Shown in pieces: positions 1 to 8,449 of a stretch of DNA of 12,323 nt. Source of the stretch: Phoronis ovalis (taxonomy: Eukaryota > Phoronida > Phoronidae); the NCBI GenBank assembly GCA_028565635.1, contig JAOXYB010046059.1, forward strand, positions 1 through 12,323. The letters run 5' to 3'. Under the pieces are notes generated by a model. The model worked only from the letters and a program-made list of their open reading frames with translations, was not told where the DNA came from and ran no database searches. The translations under genes were made by a program, and so were the position numbers. Numbering within the stretch: position 1 is the first letter of the stretch; every line of letters starts with the position of its first letter.

Positions 1-75
1 ATTGCATGATGCACATTTTTTGTTTTATGTGTACAAGTTTTATTGTTTATTTCCAAGATTAACATTCAATTTTAG

Positions 76-141
76 CACTGGCAACACAACTCAGCTCTAG
101 CATTAGCTCTTCAGTAACAAAGAGCAAAAGAAAACGAAAGG
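76..141 (+). CDS. Subtilase gene, linker exon A (Ser-rich then basic)
   Basis: The acceptor is CAATTTTAG at 67-75 and the donor is GTAAGT at 142. Two leading bases complete a codon from an exon outside the window; one trailing G starts the next. It is 66 nt, a multiple of three, and reads a short hydrophobic start, then SSSISSS, then a lysine/arginine cluster KSKRKRK. The basic cluster could act as a nuclear localisation signal or simply be a flexible linker. Other frames hit a stop (CTC TAG), which supports this frame. It resembles the exon at 854-940. Confidence 0.65.
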
Positions 142-3100
142 GTAAGTTCAAATCACAAGTCCTTTATACAAAAACTAGAATTTTTTTTTTTTTACTTTGT
201 GATTGGCAGTGAGTTGGAATTAAAACTTTAGGTATTGCTTTGTTGGAGGAAAATATAGCGTTTTGTAAATGAATTGTGCATGCGCCAGGAGTACTATGTC
301 ATTGTTCATTCATAAAATGTGACATGCTGAGAAGGTTTGGGTCCTCAACTGGTGGTTCCACCAGTGAATGCAAATAGTCCGTTGAAAAATTAGCTTCAAA
401 AATGAATACATGACTGCAATATTTCTGTTTCATTAAAGAAGAATCGTCAGCAGATACTGTTAGTGCGAAAGCCTATCCTGATGCAAGACCTCCCGTAATC
501 CAGGGAAACGTTGCAGTACAAACAGAAGAAGGTAAGTTAGAACAAATAAGGGTCTTTATGCAAATGTCACACTTTTTTTTTAGTAATAAACTTCAATTAA
601 TTGCAGAAGCAATTAGAGCACAAGTTCTAAAGTGTGCATATAATACAATATTAAGGCCAGAAAGAAGATTAGGTTACATTAGTTTACCATTTTCGTCAAG
701 ATATCAATGACAAATGACATCGGATTAGGCTAATACTTGTGATTTTTCTACTCGATCAGAAGCGAGGATCCTTAATTACGCTCGTTCGTGCTCAAACGCT
801 AATCTTTTATTTCTATTATTTGCATGGTTAATTTTAAATGTTTGCATTGTCAGCAGATTATTATGGTGCAGCTGACTGCTCTAGCACAAGCTCTTCCGTA
901 GTATTGCGGACCGCACCAATGAAAAGAAAACAACAAGAGGGTAAGTTCAATTAAACCATCTTTTATACTAGTGTGAGAGGTATATTTCATAGGGAACGCT
1001 AATTAACCGTCGATAGCAATCTAGCTTAAACTACAATATTTTATAAATCATAATACCGGTAAAATGCTTTAACTTTGGTGCACAAATTGTCTGATTCCTA
1101 TCATTTTGTTTATTTTCACAATGTACATGTATGCTGCACATGAGCGGTAGTATTTCTGTAAAAAGTGCTAATTAATGATATTACCTTGTTTTCAGTTTGA
1201 AACAGAGTTTATTATAATTTACAAGGAAGTATGACTCTGTCGTGTCTTGGTATTGCAGTATATCATTGATCTACGAAAACAAACTCCATACCACACTCAG
1301 ATCGCTTCTAACTGTAAACAGTAGTACGTAACAAATATGCGTGGTAAAGCAACCTTCTGTTTCGGACTTAGAATAAACTATCAGCGCCAGTACCATTCCG
1401 TTACTTCTAAAACTATAAAACTCCCAGTGCAATACAAATAGAATTACCTCCGACATCAGGACAGACATATAGCTGTTGAAGCTAATCTAAACTGACTTAA
1501 AATAAATATAATATTACTCCTTTTTAAAATGTTATTTCTATTTATGCCTCCGACATCAGGAAAGACATAGATGTTAAATTTGATCTAAACTGACTTAAAA
1601 TAAATATAATGTTAGATATTTAAAAAATGTTATTTCAATCAGAATTTATGTCACTTCTGATTTCGAAAAGTGATAAAGCACGTCTTTGAAGAACAAAGTA
1701 ACATTTCTGCGATAATACCGAGTTTTTCATAACTACGCACTGAACAATATATAAGAGAATATTTCTTATGGATCTTTAAGTTGACGAAATATATCAACTG
1801 GTCGTTCCTTCGGAAAGGAGATGAGCTTTGGAAAAATTAGATTGCCGAAATGTAAAATCAGTTTTATCGTGTTGAGAAGCTACATTATTTTATTTTTATT
1901 GAAGTTAAACATGATTATTGGAAGATTATATTAGTTCAAGTTTTGAGATGTCTATATAGGAATTGTGCATTCCCTTTGCACCTGGAAGTATTTAAAGCAG
2001 TACAAAATTAAAGTAACCTCTGATTTCAATGCAGCGGGTAACATACTGCATGCTGGATAAAGTAAATGCTATTATTTAGAAATATCTTGCTATGAATGTG
2101 TTAATGTTCTCCTTCGATGCATGGTAATCACATTTGGGTGTTGATACGTCTCAGATGATAATCGCTTGATCATGTTTCATTTATTGAAATGCTAATTACT
2201 TAAACATTGACTGAACTAAACTTAGAACACAGATAAACAATTCGTAGGTTATTATTAGTATAATTATGCTACAACTTTATTCTTGCAGAAATTAATCAGC
2301 TGATGGGGTTATCAGATAAGTCCAAGAACAGCTATTATCTGAAACAAGTCAGGTACGCACTTACACATTCGTCATGTGAGCTGGAGAAATTAACGCGAGG
2401 AAAGGTTACAATTGCATTACTCGATACAGGTGTAGATCGGAAGCATAAAGTATTATCAAAGATGAAAAATGAAGAAATTGAAATAAACAATTTTTTTGAA
2501 CATGAACAGTATGAACCAGAACATTTTGGACACGGAACAGCATGTGCTGCAATTATGGTAGCAAATTATAAAATGGAAGATGGTAGTAAATATTTGGGAG
2601 CAGCACCATTTGCTAACTTAATTGCATGTAATATTTGCAGTGAAAACAAACATGCAAATATTAATGCGCTTTCTAACGCTTTGAGACAATTAATGGCTCG
2701 AGAAGCTAAAGATCGTCCTGATATTATTAATATATCATTTGGCGCCCCAGAAGATACTCTTGATAGTCACCAGCAAACTCAGTTACGAAAGGCTATTGAG
2801 GCTGCTTGCAAGGCATCAATAGTTGTATGTGCTGCCTCAAATGAAGGACAAAGAGCTGCAAACACAATATTATGTCCTGCTAAGTATGGAGGTATTGTAG
2901 TGGGTAGTTGTGATGAAACTGGAAATAGATCCAAATTCTCTGGTGTTGGACGGGAACTTGATTTCTTGGCTTGTGGTGAAGGTCTCTGGGTACCTAAACT
3001 GGAGGCTGGAAAGGACGAATGCTCATCAGCAATGGATGTCGATGACGAATTGGAATCAGAAATGAGAAGCTTTACTGGAACCTCAGCAGCAGCTCCTTTG

Positions 3101-4771
3101 GTGGCAGGAATAGCAGCCCAAGTGTTGGCACTAGCGGAGAAATGGGGTAAGCTATTTAAGTGGATAAAGTATAAGATTCATGCAGTTAACATGTTTGTCC
3201 GGAGGAAATGTCAGTTTCACTTTTTCGCATATTTGAATGGCTTTCAATTAAAGGAAGACCTTATATTTGTTGGTAAGTATTTTCTCAAGGATCACCTTAC
3301 AGTACCAGTTTTTATGAAGTTAAATATGTGCAAAATATTATGCCAAATAATTATGCTAAAGTACCTCCAGATTAGAACCTTCTGACATTTTTGCAAGAGG
3401 ACGATTATTTGAAGTATAATTCAAAATTAAAACCAATCCGAATTAATATACGGATTTTGATATGTTTGACTGAATTCAATCTAACATCGATTAATTGCCG
3501 ACAGCTTGGTTTTACCGATACTCACGTCAATACAATATAGCGGACATTCTGCAACCCGCATACAAAACACATTATCTTTGGCGAATCATTTAAAACGCTT
3601 TGAAATACAATTACAAAGCGACTGTATATGGTTTTATTTCACTGTAGTTTCATTCTGGGGGCATGTCTAACATCTGTGAACAGCACTAATGGTCATGATC
3701 AAAGCTGTACGTAATTCCAGCTAGCAAAAAGCTAATATAAATACAAGCTCAATAAATATAAAAGTATCTACAAGATATTGTATGAGCGACAAATATTTTT
3801 CCTGCGCACTACATGCAATGGACCACTTTGTATTTTGTTCCAGTCAGTAACATATGCTCCCGGCTTCCAGTATTAAGATTTATGTCCCGGGCGCCAATAT
3901 GTGGCGATAATAGGTCAAAGACTAAGCTCCTTATGAAATAATAAAAATATCAGAATCTCCGTTGCATAGAACCTAGAACGCAACCAGAATCATTAGAATT
4001 GCAGTATTATGCGAATTATCTTAGATTTTACTTGAAAATGTGAAAAGCGATTTATTCCGGTAAAAACTGAGAAATTTAATATCAACACAATTTTGCAAAA
4101 TCAAAATAATTGGTTGCCATGACAACTATGTTTGTACCATTGTCGTCAGAATAGCAAACAAACAACCTTGATGGTAGAAGGCTCCTTTTGGTGAAAGATT
4201 TTAATTTTGTCTGTCAAGTAGCAACTAATGCGAAAATGTCATGTTAAAAAGGCTTCAAAAATAGCCTATAAAATCATAATAAAGTTGCCTCTCCTTATGT
4301 TTTTGGCCATTCTCGAATGATGTATATGTCTTTAATTGTAAGAAAAAGATATCTGGTAGAAAAAACGAAAGTAATTAAATGGCATATTCTTTATAAAAAG
4401 TGGTTAATTTGGTTACCACTTAGCTCTTCTATAAGCTTGATACGTATTAGATGTAATTTTTAGCAACTACAATATATCTTATTTGAATGCTAAATTTCAC
4501 TTAAAATTGTCATTTTGCTGTATGCATGACTAATACGTTAATTTCGTTATTTTCAATTTTAGGAAACGAAGTGAAACCAAGAATTGGAGGTATACTTAGA
4601 CGTTCTCTGACAAATACTCACAAGATGAAAGATGCCCTGCGAATTATGGCATCTTTTCCAGACACTCACAATTCGGAACGAGGACATGGCATGTTGAATC
4701 CTAAAAATAGTTTTAGTCATAAAAAGAAGTTCATGGTAGAAATGGAAACACTTTGTGATATAAGAAAATGA
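76..4771 (+). CDS. Subtilisin-like (peptidase S8) serine protease, five 3' exons; 5' end outside window
   Basis: Spliced model: 76-141, 439-531, 854-940, 2289-3146, 4563-4771. Every junction is phase 1 with GT-AG borders and the frame stays open to TGA at 4769-4771, giving about 436 residues. The N-terminal ~80 residues are a Ser-rich and basic linker. The rest is an S8 domain with Asp in LLDTGVD, His in HFGHGTA, oxyanion Asn in AASNEG and Ser in FTGTSAAAP. Family knowledge: these residues form the charge relay and oxyanion hole of an endopeptidase. No signal peptide, membrane segment or inhibitory propeptide is visible in the part present, so a cytosolic or nuclear enzyme is inferred. The first exon starts inside a codon, so more N-terminal sequence exists upstream, perhaps a recognition or death-fold domain, but this cannot be seen. 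The protease call is firm; the biological role is unknown. Confidence 0.85.
142..438 (+). other. Intron between subtilase linker exons A and B
   Basis: Phase 1 GT-AG intron of 297 nt. It holds a T13 run at 181-193 and nothing else recognisable. Confidence 0.6.
439..531 (+). CDS. Subtilase gene, linker exon B
   Basis: The acceptor chosen is ATTAAAG at 432-438, which follows a pyrimidine-rich tract; the donor is GTAAGT at 532. An in-frame alternative acceptor GTCAG ends at 450, with a further CAG at 453, and would drop four or five codons. The exon is 93 nt, phase 1 at both ends, and reads a polar, Pro/Ala/Val-containing segment (AKAYPDARPPVIQGN) ending in QTEE. No domain is recognised. The donor flank GGTAAGTTAGA matches those of the two neighbouring small exons. 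Confidence 0.6.
532..853 (+). other. Intron between subtilase linker exons B and C
   Basis: Phase 1 GT-AG intron of 322 nt. No gene, repeat or RNA recognised. An internal TTGCAG near 601-606 is followed quickly by in-frame stops and lacks a good donor. Confidence 0.6.
854..940 (+). CDS. Subtilase gene, linker exon C (Ser-rich then basic)
   Basis: The acceptor TTTGCATTGTCAG ends at 853, with a tandem CAG at 854-856 (NAGNAG); the donor GTAAGT starts at 941. It is 87 nt, phase 1 at both ends, and reads DYYGAADCSSTSSSVV followed by a basic end (MKRKQQE). The core CTCTAGCA..AGCTCTTC.GTA is nearly identical to exon A, and the first bases of the following intron also align, so the two are paralogous exons. 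Other frames contain stops. Confidence 0.65.
941..2288 (+). other. Intron between linker exon C and the catalytic exon
   Basis: Phase 1 GT-AG intron of about 1.35 kb, AT-rich. It contains a two-copy 100-bp tandem duplication (about 1446-1645). No further exon could be supported: candidate acceptors at 1258 and 2034 have no matching donor with an open frame. Confidence 0.55.
1446..1645. repeat. Two tandem copies of a 100-bp unit
   Basis: CCTCCGACATCAGG occurs at 1447 and again at 1547, and CTAAACTGACTTAAAATAAATATAAT follows in both copies, then AAATGTTATTTC. The spacing is exactly 100 nt. The copies differ by scattered substitutions. The unit is non-coding and intronic. Confidence 0.85.
2289..3146 (+). 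CDS. Subtilase gene, catalytic exon (complete D-H-N-S set)
   Basis: The acceptor TTCTTGCAG ends at 2288; the donor GGG|GTAAGC starts at 3147. It is 858 nt, phase 1 at both ends. Numbering from the Met at 2303, the catalytic Asp is residue 41 (ALLDTGVD), His is 77 (GHGTA), oxyanion Asn is 180 (AASNEGQ) and Ser is 261 (GTSAAAP, codon 3083-3085). The structural segments PDIINISFG and YGGIVVGSC also fit the S8 fold. The usual APG motif before the serine is replaced by LACGEG, and an acidic insert (DVDDELESE) precedes the serine loop. The Met at 2303 is probably internal, because the frame is open upstream to the splice site and joins exon C. A second in-frame donor lies at 3273. Confidence 0.88.
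3273..3278 (+). promoter_or_regulatory. Alternative 5' splice site of the catalytic exon
   Basis: TTG|GTAAGTAT is closer to the donor consensus than GGG|GTAAGC at 3147. It lies 126 nt downstream, is also phase 1, and the intervening 42 codons are open. Its use would add 42 residues between the helix after the catalytic Ser and the closing segment. The short form fits the S8 family better, so the long form is at most an isoform. Confidence 0.45.
3884..4089 (-). mobile_element. Possible LTR retroelement remnant (LTR end plus primer-binding site)
   Basis: On the minus strand a TGTG...CACA segment (about 4089 to 3900) is followed after three bases by TGGCGCCCGGGAC (3896-3884). Its first nine bases match a tRNA-Lys-type primer-binding site. 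The segment contains AATAAA near 4050 (minus), and its two ends are similar in inverted orientation (TGTGNNGATANTA). No gag or pol coding is recognised nearby and no target duplication is seen. Could be chance. Confidence 0.3.
4563..4771 (+). CDS. Subtilase gene, terminal exon
   Basis: The acceptor TTTTCAATTTTAG ends at 4562. The leading GA joins the trailing G of the catalytic exon to give Gly, and the frame then runs to TGA at 4769-4771 (69 residues). The segment LRIMASF..ERGHGMLNPKNSF matches the end of S8 domains, where a helix is followed by a Gly-x-Gly turn and an Asn-Pro-like pair. A short basic tail (HKKKFMVEM...CDIRK) ends the protein. This fit independently supports the splice from 3146. 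Confidence 0.82.
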
Positions 4772-6251
4772 ACATTTCGTTTTTATTATAACCGGGAAAT
4801 AAGGTTTGGCAGAATATTATTGAACCGATCAGAAGTTAATCCAGAATAGTCTTCTACTAATCATGTCTTCCAGAATATGTTTCTACTTAGAGGTGAACTA
4901 ATTTTACAATCTCCTTATGCAAAAGAGTACGACTGAACAGTTAGCAGAACACTGCAAACTGATAAATCATATCTGTGACTAAATTATCGATTTGTATAGA
5001 TTATTTGTATGATTTGTCCGCCATTAAGCTATTACGTTTATAATAATGAGAACAGTCAACGTGTTAATCTGGTATCACAGCATTGGATATCTAACCTCTC
5101 CGGTTCATACATAATCAGAGACATCCCGTAAAAATGGCAATTCACCTGTGGGCATCGATTTGCAATCGCCTAGCGGGCAAACTTGTGTGTATTGTTTTGA
5201 TTATACAGAGACAAAGATTGCTTTTTCATCATTTTGTATGTTTTTATAGATATACACTGCATGCTTCACTTTAGTTACATATACATCTATGTAACAGAAT
5301 ACACAAACGATGCATATTGTATATAATGTCAAAATAAACAGCTTAAAAATTCTGTTTTCATACACAAAGTAATTTATTTACAATTAATTGCCTTATCTTA
5401 TGATGCGGTATTTTTAACATTACAAATTGCATTGAAATAAGTAATATAAAATGTGTGATCTGTAAAACTAGCTACATGTATTTTCACACTGTGGATACAA
5501 GAAATCTTAAATTATCAGGTGAAAAGTTATTTCACATCACAATAAGTGTGTGATGTCCCTAAGCCCCATTAAAGGGAGTCAGCATATAGCCACATATTAA
5601 GAGTACAGCTAAATTAAAGTAAGTTCAATAAACACTTTTAAACTCGATGAAACAACTACTGGAATCATATATCTTTCATAAAAGAATTAGATTAGACCTA
5701 CAGCTGGGTTTAACTGTATACATGATCGCCAGAATGTTTAGCATTCAACTGGAAATTAAGACAAATCTAAATAATTAAATGCAAGTATTACTATTCTAAA
5801 TATATTTAGAATTTTTTCAGTTAATATGATGCATGATAACAGTTAGTATATTTTCTGGGTATTTTTTCTACAATTGTTGTTACCTGAATGTTTAAAGTCA
5901 GTTCAACCTTCAATTATAGTGCAATCCGATAGAAGTTCTTCTTTATAATATAAATACAACAGGAACTAAAGCGTAAATAAACAGGTACCATTGTCCCAGG
6001 TTAACTACAGTAAGCATAAAAATTGTTAAGGGACTTTAAAATATGTACCTAGAGGGATTTTTGGCGATCCTTTCAGTTTCCCGAGCGTTGTTTGTTTTTT
6101 TTCTTTTTTGATTCTGTTAAATGATAATCCTGCATACCGTGGGGTAAATAGCTAACACAGCTCATTTGCATGGGTACATATCAATGATACTATCACTCAT
6201 ATCAATGTATGTCTTAATTGCTATTACAAACCTGCATACATGTAGTATAGA
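4772..6251. other. 3' untranslated and intergenic sequence, no gene recognised
   Basis: AT-rich sequence with frequent stops in every frame. The first ~560 nt may be the 3' UTR of the subtilase gene. CCCCATTAAAGGGAG near 5564-5578 is a small imperfect inverted repeat. Nothing else is supported. Confidence 0.5.
5333..5338 (+). terminator. Candidate poly(A) signal AATAAA for the subtilase gene
   Basis: An AATAAA hexamer about 560 nt after the subtilase stop, followed by a T-rich stretch (TTCTGTTTTC). No other AATAAA was noticed between the stop and this point. Assignment is by position only. Confidence 0.3.
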
Positions 6252-6926
6252 ATGGCGAGTATTAAGACAAGTACACCGATAGATCCAAACTTCTGCAAAT
6301 TTGTATTCCTGGTTGTTGAAGCTGGAGCAAATGTGTTACGTATGGTTTTCGAAGATAGGTTTCCTCCACAAAAGTTGGATGTTGATTTTCAGCAAACTCA
6401 TCGTCACACTCGACTCTATTGGACTTAGAAAGGAGAAGGGTACTTAGTAAATCACAATGGGACAATACATTATATATTCTGCCTTATTCGAAATTTGTGC
6501 CACGATTTGACGGAACCAGCAACGGGTTGGGATTTTCTACCTCTCGATACAGATGTATGTAGCTCATGCAAACAATTTAAGAATTTAACCAATAGCTTTT
6601 AATGATCCATGGCGTAAAATTACAGATGCCATGATTCGTATCAGTAACAAATTGGATCCCTACAACACTCCACAATTAGAAGGTGAATTGAATGATTTAA
6701 AAGAAAAATGCACTGATTCGGTCATGCAAACTAAATTTTGTTGACTTGATGCTGCAATGGTGCAAAGAAGACCAAAAGGTTATTACAGAATTTCAAAGAT
6801 TGAAAATGAACAACAGCAGCATCTTAACAAGGTTCAGGAGATAGAGGGATTACTACAACAAATTCAAAAGGAAAAACAAACACAACAACAACAACAGACT
6901 AAATCATTCGGCTTCACAGAAATGAT
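6252..6926 (+). pseudogene. Broken DZIP3-like HEPN domain gene with coiled-coil/Gln-rich tail
   Basis: From ATG at 6252 the frame reads NFCKFVFLVVEAGANVLRMVF, then a run including IRNLCHDLTEPATGWDFLP. These match the DZIP3/hRUL138-type HEPN family (LLRNIC..PATGWD..LP). The match then jumps to another frame: YVAHAN from 6556, FNDPWRKITDAMIRI from 6598, and a charged, Gln-rich coiled-coil-like segment to about 6900. Breaks: TAG at 6426, a frameshifting deletion near 6552-6556, TAA at 6586 and TGA at 6742. The deletion removes about 16 codons, including the region where the family has its Arg-Asn before the conserved His (Rx4-6H). It cannot make an intact protein. HEPN domains are often RNases or protein-interaction modules. 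Bivalves carry many relatives in immune-type genes (family knowledge). The tail merges into the CA-rich repeat. Confidence 0.8.
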
Positions 6927-7002
6927 TTATGATAAGTTCATTCTTGACGTGGCCACCAGTATTAACGTTTACTGCCTATTTTTTGATTTCTGGCAAAATT
7001 AC

Positions 7003-7286
7003 AAGTACGCACGCATGCACATACGCACACAGTCACACACACACACACACACTCACACATGCACGCACACACAAATGCACACACAGTCACTATTTATACA
7101 CAGGCACGCACGGACACGTGTATGTTCACATGCATGCATCGAGTTTACAAACACACACACACATACAAACACACACGCGCGAAAATACGCACGTATACAT
7201 AATCAAACACAATACACGTCCAAATACGTACGCAGAAAAACGTACACACCTAGCACGTCCACATGCACACGCGCATGCGTACGCGA
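7003..7286. repeat. CA/CG-rich compound microsatellite
   Basis: A long stretch of (AC)n mixed with GCACGC, ATGCAC and ACGT variants, with the purest (CA) run at 7034-7052. It opens long reading frames on both strands (His/Thr-rich on plus, Cys/Val-rich on minus). These are composition artefacts, not genes. Confidence 0.9.
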
Positions 7287-7781
7287 TATAAAAATAAAAT
7301 TTGGGTTGCAAAAATAACATTTGTCATGAAGCAAGTTTAGTTAATTGTCAGCGAATCCAGCAGCATTCTTGAATGTATTGGAAAACAAATCTGTTTCCCA
7401 TTACTATCATTGTGTAGGCTTCTGGGGAAAGTTTTGTCACTGTTAGAAAACAAATTAAGGGTGTATCCGCTTTGGGCATGATTTGCAGTGCTGTCAATAG
7501 TACTTCAAGCTGTCACGTCTATTTAATTTGATTTTAATTATCTGCCGGTGATGAGCCAGTGTATTCGCTAGTATCACATAACATTTGAGAGCTGAATCAA
7601 AAACATAGTGTATGAAATATTGAATTTGAGTCACTAGCCCTTCAAAAATGTTTTGTTGAAAAATAATTATCACTGCTAAGTGACTACTGTATTTAATCGA
7701 ACAATAACTTGAAATGTTAGCAGTGTGCTAATGTCGTAATGAATGCTGATAGCTGTGGCATGCACTATGATTTTATGTTAG
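7287..7781. other. AT-rich non-coding sequence
   Basis: About 500 nt with stops in all frames. No domain, repeat or RNA gene recognised. Confidence 0.5.
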
Positions 7782-8262
7782 TAGAAGTGTAAAGTACATG
7801 AAACATTTCAAACGAATTTGATCACAACGATGTATCTTTGTTAATCTTATTTACTTTCTCAATGATGTGTAGCTGCATGTGTTTGTATTCACACTTACCT
7901 GATCCAAAATGTTTACCGAGAGGTGTATCCCTTTTCCTAACCTCTGCCCTGTGTGCGAAATGACGTTTTTTCATAGAATTACCTGTTTCCCCTACGTATT
8001 TCTTACTGCAGTTTTACACGTAATTAAATAGATTACATTTTCAGTTGCAGATATATTACTTGACTTAATTTTATAAAATTTACCAGTAATTTCACTTTTG
8101 AAACAATCGCTTTCCTTCATAGTTGGACACGTGACACGTCTTGTTTTGTGAATCTTTCAATTCAGTACCACTTTTATTTATTTCTTTATTTTCCAATTTT
8201 TCGTTACCAACTTTAGCTTTTACTAATATAATTTTTAAATTAGGGGGCTGTCTAAAAACTAC
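7782..8262 (-). mobile_element. 3' end of a Penelope-like retroelement with GIY-YIG endonuclease, decayed
   Basis: Read on the minus strand from 8262: VVFRQPPNLKIILVKAK, matching the connector after the reverse transcriptase (RRP.NL...LVRAKL). After a frame change comes TRRVTCPTMK...FKSEITGKFYKI...ENVIYLITC. After another comes CSKKYVGETGNSMKKR..HRAEV..DTPLGKHF, the GIY-YIG core with its conserved Tyr-Val-Gly, Arg and His-Arg. A further stretch (DQIRLK...) follows in a third shift. This order is that of the GIY-YIG endonuclease found in Penelope-like elements (family knowledge). At least three frameshifts and the lack of a visible reverse transcriptase upstream show a dead 5'-truncated copy. 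Confidence 0.75.
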
Positions 8263-8449
8263 TTTGTTAATAGCCTAGCCTTTGCACCTTTTCAGTATTC
8301 TCAGCAGCAAACCATTCCTGCTTCATATTGTGACCCGGGTGGAACGTCCTAATGCCTAATGAATGTTCACCGTAACTGACACAGAACCCTGCATATATAT
8401 CATAATGCATATGTTCAGGTTTTATATGAGGATCCAACCAGAAGGCATG
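8263..8449. other. Sequence between Penelope remnant and solo LTR, nothing recognised
   Basis: About 190 nt. It may include older parts of the Penelope-like element on the minus strand, but no conserved motif could be read. Confidence 0.4.

Larger units (their letters stand above)
3147..4562 (+). other. Last intron of the subtilase gene
   Basis: Phase 1 GT-AG intron of 1416 nt (or 1290 nt if the second donor at 3273 is used). The catalytic frame stays open for 79 codons into it, to a stop at 3383-3385. It also carries a possible LTR/primer-binding-site remnant around 3884-4089. The rest is AT-rich with nothing recognised. Confidence 0.7.

Noticed and set aside
1271-1468. 65-codon open frame on the minus strand inside the subtilase intron.
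   Set aside because: No recognisable domain and it overlaps the 100-bp repeat; likely chance.
3147-3385. The catalytic frame continues to a stop at 3385, suggesting a 360-residue intronless protease.
   Set aside because: The S8 domain would lack its closing segment, which is found in the phase-matched exon 4563-4771 after a good acceptor. The extension has no S8 similarity.
6262-6465. 67-codon open frame on the minus strand.
   Set aside because: Antisense shadow of the HEPN pseudogene, whose plus-strand frames match a known family.
6757-7320. Three long open frames over the CA-rich tract (two plus, one minus).
   Set aside because: The His/Thr- and Cys/Val-rich products come from the microsatellite. 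Only the first ~55 codons of the first frame are meaningful, as the tail of the HEPN pseudogene.
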